In this document: one piece after another, positions 58,657 to 64,000 of the stretch
How positions within the stretch are numbered: the first letter of the stretch is position 1
Layout: each line of letters starts with the position of its first letter
Origin: Alphaproteobacteria bacterium
Lineage (GTDB): Bacteria; Pseudomonadota; Alphaproteobacteria; UBA6615
DNA: 64,000 bases
NCBI GenBank assembly: GCA_039980135.1
Contig: JBDXCV010000004.1
Coordinates: forward strand, 16,001 to 80,000
Reading direction: 5' to 3'
The notes under the pieces: generated by a model
Databases searched by the model: none
Seen by the model: the letters and a program-made list of their open reading frames with translations, nothing else
Told to the model about the DNA's origin: nothing
Made by a program: the position numbers and the translations under genes

Positions 58657-59580
58657 ATGAGCAACGCGCAAGACAGCCGGTTCCGCCAGGGGCTTTGGCC
58701 CTATGCCATGATTCTGGCGGCCGCCTTCATTCTGGCGTCGAACCACATCATCGGACGGTGGGTGCATAGCGATATGCCGCCGATGGGGGTTGGTTTTTGG
58801 CGGCTGTTTATTGCGACCGCGGTGTTGATGCCGTTCGTGGGCCGCTCGGTCTGGGCCAAGCGCGGCCAGTTACGCCATCACTGGAAGCTGTTCCTGGTGT
58901 TGGCCATTGCGCTGGGCCCGTTCGGCAATGCCGCAGTCTATGTCGCGTATCACTTCACCACGGCAATCAACGGCGGCGTTGTCGCGACGGTACAGCCCGT
59001 CGCGACGGTGCTGATCACGTTCCTCGTTTTTCGCGAGTCCATCTCGCGACTTCAGGCCGTGGGGATCGTGCTGGCGACAGTCGGGGTCTTCGTCATCCTG
59101 TCGCGCGGCGATCTGGCGATCCTTCTGGGCCTCAAACCCAATATCGGCGATCTGATCATGCTGGCGGCGATGTTCGGCTTCGCCGTGCACAATTCGTTGC
59201 TTCGGAAGATTCCCGGTAATTTTACCACTGCGGAAATTCTGCTCTCCGTGCAGTGTTTCTCTATGCTGGTGATGTTGCCACTCTACGTCACCGAGTCCAT
59301 CGTGTTCATGCCGATGCCGGTGACCTGGGAGGCCGCCGCGATCATGGCCTGGGTCGGTATCGCCGTCGCGATTGTCGCGGTCGGGTTCACAAATACGTCG
59401 GTCCTCGCGCTTGGCGCGAACAAGGCGACTATATCCAACTATATCCGTGCTTTGTTCACCACGGCACTCGCCATCCTGATCCTTGGTGAGCGCCTCGAAC
59501 TCTTCCATCTGGCCGCGTTCGCATTCGTTGTCGTGGGTGTGGTGATGCTCGGGCGGGGGCGGCGCGCGCGCCCGGCTTGA
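58657..59580 (+). CDS. DMT-superfamily (EamA) transporter
   Basis: A 307-residue membrane protein with ten hydrophobic segments in two EamA repeats (about 15-145 and 160-300). Repeat ends are VLATVGVFVILSRGDLA and FAFVVVGVVMLGRGRR. It resembles the DMT protein at 33 kb in length and in the helix-6 region. Substrate unknown. The start codon lies directly after a terminator hairpin with a very poor Shine-Dalgarno, so expression may be low or depend on an unseen internal start. Its stop codon lies inside the -35 hexamer of the tRNA promoter. Confidence 0.88.
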   Translation: MSNAQDSRFRQGLWPYAMILAAAFILASNHIIGRWVHSDMPPMGVGFWRLFIATAVLMPFVGRSVWAKRGQLRHHWKLFLVLAIALGPFGNAAVYVAYHFTTAINGGVVATVQPVATVLITFLVFRESISRLQAVGIVLATVGVFVILSRGDLAILLGLKPNIGDLIMLAAMFGFAVHNSLLRKIPGNFTTAEILLSVQCFSMLVMLPLYVTESIVFMPMPVTWEAAAIMAWVGIAVAIVAVGFTNTSVLALGANKATISNYIRALFTTALAILILGERLELFHLAAFAFVVVGVVMLGRGRRARPA

Positions 59581-59606
59581 CAGGCAGTAAGCGCACCACC
59601 TATATC
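59577..59606 (+). promoter_or_regulatory. Promoter of the tRNA-Met gene
   Basis: A perfect -35 TTGACA (59577-59582) overlaps the stop codon of the transporter gene. A TATATC -10 (59601-59606) follows after 18 bases. Transcription should start near 59613, nine bases before the tRNA. Confidence 0.72.
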
Positions 59607-59621
59607 CGCAGCCGCACTTGG

Positions 59622-59698
59622 GGCGGAGTAGCTCAGCTGGTTAGAGCAGCGGAATCATAATCCGCGTGTCGGGGGTTCGAGTCCCTCCTCCGCTACCA
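59622..59698 (+). tRNA. tRNA-Met (CAT), elongator
   Basis: A 77-base cloverleaf with CCA encoded. The acceptor stem GGCGGAG pairs with CTCCGCT (one G-U at the end). D arm GCTC/GAGC; anticodon stem GCGGA/TCCGC with loop ATCATAA (anticodon CAT); T arm GGGGG/CCCTC with loop TTCGAGT. The paired 1-72 end rules out an initiator tRNA. The sequence pattern is that of alphaproteobacterial elongator tRNA-Met rather than tRNA-Ile2. Confidence 0.96.
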
Positions 59699-59812
59699 TA
59701 TCCTCCATTCATGCCATACTTGCCGCGGCACTGATGCGGGTCGCCGCCGTGTCGGCATGATTCTGCGTGGCTCGCCTCTGATGTCGGAACCAACCGCATG
59801 GAGGAAAGAGTC

Positions 59813-60202
59813 ATGTTGCAAGTTCACAATCCCGATACGATCGCCCCGCCCGTGGCCTTCTACAGCCATGGCATCGAAGTGCCCGCGGGCGCCCGCACCC
59901 TGCATATTGCCGGGGTCGTCGGCGTCACCCCGGAGGGCACAATGCCGATCGGCTTCGAAGCCCAGCACCGGCAGATATGGCTGAATGTCATTGAGGTCCT
60001 GAAGTCGGCGAATATGGGGGTTGAGGATCTGGTGCGCCTCAACGTCTTCTCGCTCGACCCATCGGACGTGTTCATGGTCAGCGAGGGCCGTCAGGAGTTC
60101 CTGAACGGCCACCGACCGGTATCAACCTATCTTGCGATCAAGGGGCTCGCGCGGCCCGAATTCCTTGTCGAGATGGATGCTGTCGCCTGCAAGGTGGACT
60201 AG
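59813..60202 (+). CDS. RidA-like protein 2 (Rid family without catalytic Arg)
   Basis: A 129-residue paralogue of the protein at 58216; the two align without gaps through most of their length (shared NPxxIAPPxAxYSH, VGVTPxGTxPxGFEAQH, LVRLNV). The key Arg position is again Ser (RPVSTYLAI). The ATG at 59813 has GGAGG 8 bases upstream and gives a start matching the paralogue; the ATG at 59798 was rejected because it lies before that Shine-Dalgarno. A strong terminator follows. Having two non-deaminase Rid proteins around a transporter suggests duplication and related jobs. Confidence 0.88.
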   Translation: MLQVHNPDTIAPPVAFYSHGIEVPAGARTLHIAGVVGVTPEGTMPIGFEAQHRQIWLNVIEVLKSANMGVEDLVRLNVFSLDPSDVFMVSEGRQEFLNGHRPVSTYLAIKGLARPEFLVEMDAVACKVD

Positions 60203-60214
60203 GCATGGCTGACG

Positions 60215-60255
60215 GGAACCGCCACATGTCGCAACGTTCCGTGGCGGTTCCTTTT
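60215..60255 (+). terminator. Intrinsic terminator after RidA-like 2
   Basis: A perfect 11-bp stem (GGAACCGCCAC at 60215-60225 with GTGGCGGTTCC at 60241-60251), a 15-base loop, then TTTTC. Confidence 0.88.
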
Positions 60256-60322
60256 CTCCCACTTAAAAGATCGCCGCCAAGCACTAAATAATGTGGTGGG
60301 AACCATATTATGGAAGAAGCTC

Positions 60323-61231
60323 GTGGCGAAGGACCCTTATCAAGCTCTTGGCGTGGATCGGACGGCATCTGCGGATGAAATCCGCAAGGCGTACCGCAAG
60401 CTCGCCAAGGAAAATCATCCCGACCTGAAACCGGGGGATTCGGCGGCCGAGGCACGTTTTCTCGAAGCCCAGGCCGCTTATGACATCGTCGGCGACAAGG
60501 AAAAACGCGCGCAGTTCGACAGCGGTGAGATCGATGCCGAGGGTCATGAACGCGCCGAACAGCCCTCCTACCGCCACTACGCCGAAGCCGGCGCCGATCA
60601 TCCATACCATTCCGCTGATGGTTATGCCGATATGGGGGACATGTTCTCCGACCTGTTCGGCCACGCGCAGTCCGGTGGCCGCACGGTCCGCATGCGCGGA
60701 GGTGACGTTCGCTATGTGTATGACGTCAGTTTTCTCGACGCGGTGCGCGGCACGAAGGCGCGCATCACCATGCCCGACGGCAAATCCTTGGACCTCACCA
60801 TACCGGCGGGTTTGCGCGATGCTCAGGTCCTGCGCCTGAAAGGCAAGGGCGCGCCGGGTCTCGGGGGCGGGCCCACGGGTGACGCTTTGGTGACCGTGCA
60901 TGTCCGCCCGCACAGCCTGTTCCGGCGCCAGGGAAACGATATCCACATCGAGCTACCCGTGGCGCTCCATGAAGCGGTCCTCGGGGCCAGGGTCCGTGTC
61001 CCGACAATCGACGGACCGGTGACCATGAACATTCCCAAGGGGTCGAACACCGGTGCCCGGCTGCGGCTGAAGGGCAAGGGTGTCCCGAGCGGCAAGTCGG
61101 GCACACGGGGCGATCAGCATGTCACCTTGCGGGTGGTGCTTCCCGACACGCCCGATGCCGAACTGGAGGCCTTTCTCGAGGATTGGTCGCAGCGGCACAA
61201 TTACGATCCACGATCCGGCTTGGAGGCCTGA
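60323..61231 (+). CDS. cbpA: CbpA-like J-domain co-chaperone
   Basis: Stimulates DnaK ATPase and presents substrates. With the GTG at 60323 (GGAAG upstream) the protein is 302 residues and begins in the normal family way (AKDPYQALGVDRTA). It has a J domain with the HPD tripeptide in KENHPDLKPG and a short linker with YRHYAEAGADHPYH instead of a clear Gly/Phe region. Two C-terminal beta-domains contain YVYDVSFLDAVRGTKA and LPVALHEAVLGARVRVP. The DnaJ zinc-finger repeats are absent, as expected for CbpA. cbpM follows directly. Confidence 0.92.
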   Translation: MAKDPYQALGVDRTASADEIRKAYRKLAKENHPDLKPGDSAAEARFLEAQAAYDIVGDKEKRAQFDSGEIDAEGHERAEQPSYRHYAEAGADHPYHSADGYADMGDMFSDLFGHAQSGGRTVRMRGGDVRYVYDVSFLDAVRGTKARITMPDGKSLDLTIPAGLRDAQVLRLKGKGAPGLGGGPTGDALVTVHVRPHSLFRRQGNDIHIELPVALHEAVLGARVRVPTIDGPVTMNIPKGSNTGARLRLKGKGVPSGKSGTRGDQHVTLRVVLPDTPDAELEAFLEDWSQRHNYDPRSGLEA

Positions 61232-61234
61232 CCG

Positions 61235-61552
61235 ATGCGCGAAACCGAAGTTTTGAAGATCATACCGGGTGTACGCCGCGTCGAGCTTCGGCGTTGGGTG
61301 GCGCAGGGTTGGGTGTTGCCGGAAACGCGCAGCGGCGAACTCTGGTTCCGGGAGATTGACATTGCGCGGCTTCGCCTGGTGCGGGAAATTCGCCGGGATA
61401 TGGCGATTGCCGAAGAGGGTGTGCCGACGGTTCTTTCGCTAATGGATCAGGTGTATGGTTTGCGTAAGGAATTACGCCGTTTGGCCGAGGCGGTAGACGC
61501 GCAGCCGGGACGGGTAAAGCAAGCAATCGCGGCGCATATGCGTGAGCACTAG
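61235..61552 (+). CDS. cbpM: CbpM-like chaperone modulator (MerR_2 family)
   Basis: Small protein of 105 residues with a MerR-like helix-turn-helix fold (LRRWVAQGWVLPETR, ELWFREIDIARLRLV) and a C-terminal coiled coil. CbpM binds the J domain of CbpA and inhibits it. It lies 3 bases after the cbpA stop with GGAGG in the end of that gene. A transcription-factor role is the alternative but the context favours CbpM. Confidence 0.88.
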   Translation: MRETEVLKIIPGVRRVELRRWVAQGWVLPETRSGELWFREIDIARLRLVREIRRDMAIAEEGVPTVLSLMDQVYGLRKELRRLAEAVDAQPGRVKQAIAAHMREH

Positions 61553-61641
61553 CTGAACCGTCAACCGGCCTGCTTCGATCAGCCGGGTAATTCTGCGATC
61601 GCCCCGCGGCGCCCGTCCGCAACCCTTTCGAGTGAGACCAG

Positions 61642-63174
61642 ATGTCCGAGACCGCCCCCCTGACCATCCGCCTGAACCCCGCCGACAATGTTGTTGTCGC
61701 CCGGGCCGAGATCCTGCCGAACACCGCCATTCCGGGAGAGAGTGTCACCACGAACGCGCCGATCCCGCGCGGCCATAAAATCGCGACCCGTGCTATCGCC
61801 AATGGTGAGACCATCGTCAAATACGATCAGATCATCGGGTTTGCCGCGAGTGATATCAAGGCGGGCGATCACGTCCACACCGAGAATTGCGAGTTCCGGA
61901 TGGTCGACCGCGACTACCAGTTCGCAACCGACCTGCGTGAGACGGCGATGGTGCCCGAGGCCGAGCGGCGGACATTCGAGGGCTATGTGCGCAAGAACGG
62001 ATCGGTCGGGACGCGCAATTATATCGGCATCCTGACGTCGGTGAACTGCTCGGCGACGGTCGCGCGCTACATCGCAGACTCGTTCAATGCCACCGGCAAG
62101 CTCGATGACTATCCCAATATCGACGGTGTGTCGGCCTTTGTCCACGCGACCGGTTGCGGCATGGCGGATTCCGGTGACGGCTACGCCAATCTCCAGCGCA
62201 CCCTGTGGGGCTACGCGCGTCATCCGAACTTCGCCGGCGTATTGATCGTCGGGCTGGGTTGCGAGGTGAACCAGATCCCGTTCCTGCTCGATGCATATGG
62301 ATTGGAGCTGAACGATACATTCCAGACCATGACGATCCAGGAATCCGGTGGCACGCGGAAGACCGTGGACCAGGCGATCGAGCGGATCAGCACGATGCTG
62401 GAACCGGCCAATGCCGCGACGCGCTCGACCGTATCGGCGAGCGAACTCACTGTCGCGCTTCAGTGCGGCGGTTCGGATGCCTATTCGGGTATCACCGCCA
62501 ATCCCGCTCTGGGCAATGCGGTGGACCGGCTGGTGGCCAACGGCGGCACGGGCATTCTTGCGGAGACACCCGAGATTTACGGTGCCGAGCATCTGTTGAC
62601 CCGCCGTGCGGTCAACGCTGAGGTCGGCCAGAAGCTGGTGGACCGGATCAAATGGTGGGAGGACTACACCGCCCGCAACCATGGCTCGATGGACAACAAC
62701 CCGTCGCCGGGCAACAAGGCCGGCGGACTGACGACGATCCTCGAGAAGTCTCTCGGGGCCGCGGCCAAGGGCGGCACGACCAATCTGGCGGGTGTGTACA
62801 AATACGCCGAGCCTATCGATACCAAGGGCTTCGTGTTCATGGATTCGCCCGGCTTCGACCCGGCGTCCATCACCGGCGAAGTCGCATCCGGCGCGAACCT
62901 GGTCTGCTTTACCACAGGGCGCGGATCGGTTTATGGCTGCAAGCCGTCGCCGTCGATCAAGCTCGCGACCAACACCCAGATGTATGAGAGCATGTCCGAG
63001 GACATGGACATCAACGCGGGCAAGATCGCCGATGGCGATGCCACCATCGAAGATGTGGGCCTGGAGATCTTCGACTACATGCTCGACATCGCCAGCGGCA
63101 CTCAGTCGAAGTCCGAGGCGCTCGGGTTTGGTGACAATGAATTCATTCCCTGGCAAGTCGGCGCGGTGATGTAG
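61642..63174 (+). CDS. UxaA-family altronate/galactarate-type dehydratase
   Basis: Iron-dependent sugar-acid dehydratase family. The 510 residues have an N-terminal SAF-like domain (ADNVVVARAEILPN) and the large UxaA domain beginning GYVRKNGSVGTRNYIGI. Conserved Cys/His/Glu segments are VNCSATVARYIAD, HATGCGM, LGLGCEVNQIP-like VGLGCEVNQIP and LQCGGSDAYSGITANPALG. Full-length and probably active. Altronate is the usual substrate, but no uronate-pathway gene (uxaB, uxaC, kdgK) is in the window, so the substrate is uncertain. The SDR gene follows after 26 bases. Confidence 0.88.
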   Translation: MSETAPLTIRLNPADNVVVARAEILPNTAIPGESVTTNAPIPRGHKIATRAIANGETIVKYDQIIGFAASDIKAGDHVHTENCEFRMVDRDYQFATDLRETAMVPEAERRTFEGYVRKNGSVGTRNYIGILTSVNCSATVARYIADSFNATGKLDDYPNIDGVSAFVHATGCGMADSGDGYANLQRTLWGYARHPNFAGVLIVGLGCEVNQIPFLLDAYGLELNDTFQTMTIQESGGTRKTVDQAIERISTMLEPANAATRSTVSASELTVALQCGGSDAYSGITANPALGNAVDRLVANGGTGILAETPEIYGAEHLLTRRAVNAEVGQKLVDRIKWWEDYTARNHGSMDNNPSPGNKAGGLTTILEKSLGAAAKGGTTNLAGVYKYAEPIDTKGFVFMDSPGFDPASITGEVASGANLVCFTTGRGSVYGCKPSPSIKLATNTQMYESMSEDMDINAGKIADGDATIEDVGLEIFDYMLDIASGTQSKSEALGFGDNEFIPWQVGAVM

Positions 63175-63200
63175 CGCGGGGCAGCGGACAGGATTTCAAA

Positions 63201-63941
63201 ATGGACGTGATGGATTTAACCGGCCGGGTCGCCTTGGTGACCGGAGGCAACCGGGGTATCGGCGCCGCAATTTCGCATGCGCTTGCGGCAGCTGGTGCGG
63301 TCGTGGCTGTCAACTATGTTTCCAACGCCGACGCCGCACGGGACACAGTTGCCGCCATCGAGGCCGCGGGTGGCCGGGCAGCGGCCGTGCAGGGCGATGT
63401 GACCGAGAATGACGATGTTCTGCGTATGGTCAGCGATGCGGAGACAGCACTCGGGCCCATCGACATTCTGGTCGCCAATGCGGGGGTCGGCGTTCACCAG
63501 TCAATCGAGGAAACAACCGAAGTCGATTTCAATCTTGGTTTGCAGTCAAACCTGACTTCGGCATTTCTTTGTTCTCAGGCGGTCCTACCGGGCATGCGGG
63601 AACGCAAATGGGGGCGATTGATCTACATCGCGTCCGGCGCGGCTCACAATGGCGGGCGCATCAGCCTCCAATATTCTGCGTCGAAGGGCGGGATGGAGGC
63701 GCTGGCCCGCGCCTACGCACTCCGCCTGGTAGAGGAGGGGGTGACCGCCAACTCCGTGTCGCCGGTACTCATTCATACCGGCATGACGACGACCGCTTCG
63801 CCCGAGCAGCACGTATTCTCGCCTCCCATAGGCCGTATGGGCCATGTGGACGAGGTGGCGATGGCCACGGTGATGTTGGCTGCCAACGGATACATGACCG
63901 GTCAGACCGTGCACATGAATGGCGGGCTTTACTTTAGCTAG
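63201..63941 (+). CDS. Short-chain dehydrogenase/reductase
   Basis: A 246-residue classical SDR: NAD(P)-binding TGGNRGIGAAI, the NAG motif in LVANAGVGVH, catalytic Ser in IYIASGAAHNGG, and Tyr/Lys in YSASKGG. The C-terminal MTGQTVHMNGGLYFS is typical of FabG-like enzymes. The Asn at the end of beta-2 (VNYVSN) suggests NADP preference. It probably forms an operon with the UxaA-type dehydratase, which would suit oxidation of a sugar acid, but the substrate is unknown. A Shine-Dalgarno AGGA is upstream. Confidence 0.9.
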   Translation: MDVMDLTGRVALVTGGNRGIGAAISHALAAAGAVVAVNYVSNADAARDTVAAIEAAGGRAAAVQGDVTENDDVLRMVSDAETALGPIDILVANAGVGVHQSIEETTEVDFNLGLQSNLTSAFLCSQAVLPGMRERKWGRLIYIASGAAHNGGRISLQYSASKGGMEALARAYALRLVEEGVTANSVSPVLIHTGMTTTASPEQHVFSPPIGRMGHVDEVAMATVMLAANGYMTGQTVHMNGGLYFS

Positions 63942-64000
63942 GGGCTGTATTAGCGCGGATTTCAGGGCATGCGCGCCGGCCGGGTTCTTAAACACCCTTG

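Noticed and set aside
59622..59698. Initiator tRNA-fMet or tRNA-Ile2 (lysidine) with CAT anticodon
   Set aside because: Positions 1 and 72 can pair, unlike initiator tRNA, and the body sequence follows elongator tRNA-Met of alphaproteobacteria.
61579..63156. 525-codon minus-strand frame opposite the UxaA-type dehydratase
   Set aside because: Antisense shadow of a high-GC gene; no recognisable family motifs, and the plus-strand product is clearly UxaA-like.

Overview
The window looks like ordinary chromosomal DNA of a free-living alphaproteobacterium, most likely Rhodospirillales-like. The lines of evidence are: GC content of about 60% by eye; an ATP12-type F1-ATPase chaperone (a mitochondria/alphaproteobacteria marker); a cysE-iscR-led SUF operon; a propionyl-CoA carboxylase pair; and an alphaproteobacterial-type elongator tRNA-Met. 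No phage, insertion sequence, CRISPR array, plasmid gene or transfer gene was seen. Gene density is very high, and many neighbours overlap by 1-4 bases (ATGA, TGATG and TAATG junctions).

Region 1 (1-13.5 kb): the 3' part of rarA, then crcB, an rluC-type pseudouridine synthase, a large AsmA-family protein with a 72-residue repeat, an ATP12 chaperone and pccB. A minus-strand pair follows (membrane-bound class III nucleotide cyclase, then a CmoB-like methyltransferase). Then come pccA, acylphosphatase and, on the minus strand, lipB. Region 2 (13.6-25 kb): maeB (malic enzyme fused to a phosphotransacetylase-like domain), mgtE, an S9 peptidase and maiA. A minus-strand pair follows (M48 peptidase with TPR region, DsbA-like thioredoxin fold protein). 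It diverges from a gamma-glutamyltransferase-like lipoprotein that appears to lack the catalytic residues, followed by a class I aminotransferase. Region 3 (25-44.5 kb): rne (minus strand) diverges across a 411-base non-coding leader from an N-acetylmuramoyl-L-alanine amidase, mrcA (PBP1a) and prfB. prfB carries the classical programmed +1 frameshift. Then come a DMT exporter, a DUF455 protein, bcp and glnE on the minus strand, a 1073-residue DUF3971/YhdP-like protein on the plus strand, tyrS, anmK and an alpha/beta hydrolase.

Region 4 (44.6-55.5 kb) is the most coherent module: an iron-sulfur cluster biogenesis operon in the order cysE, iscR, cysteine desulfurase 1, cysteine desulfurase 2, sufB, sufC, sufD, sufS, sufU, sufT, sufA. 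A ferredoxin and tenA follow closely. Upstream of cysE there is a good sigma70-type promoter overlapped by a sequence close to the type-1 IscR operator. This suggests that cysteine supply and cluster assembly are switched together by IscR. The operon encodes three cysteine desulfurases and a SufU of the zinc type known from Gram-positive bacteria.

Region 5 (55.5-64 kb): a periplasmic protein with a possible divergent OmpA-like end, mnmA, a MES/hydroxynitrile-lyase-like hydrolase, and two RidA-like paralogues without the catalytic arginine. The paralogues flank a DMT transporter and a tRNA-Met gene. Then come a CbpA-like J-domain protein with its CbpM partner, a UxaA-type dehydratase and an SDR oxidoreductase. 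Two convincing intrinsic terminators and a strong tRNA promoter lie here. Most of the window is core metabolism. The best candidates for new biology are the degenerate GGT-like lipoprotein, the unusual SUF enzyme set, the Rid pair and the periodic AsmA protein.
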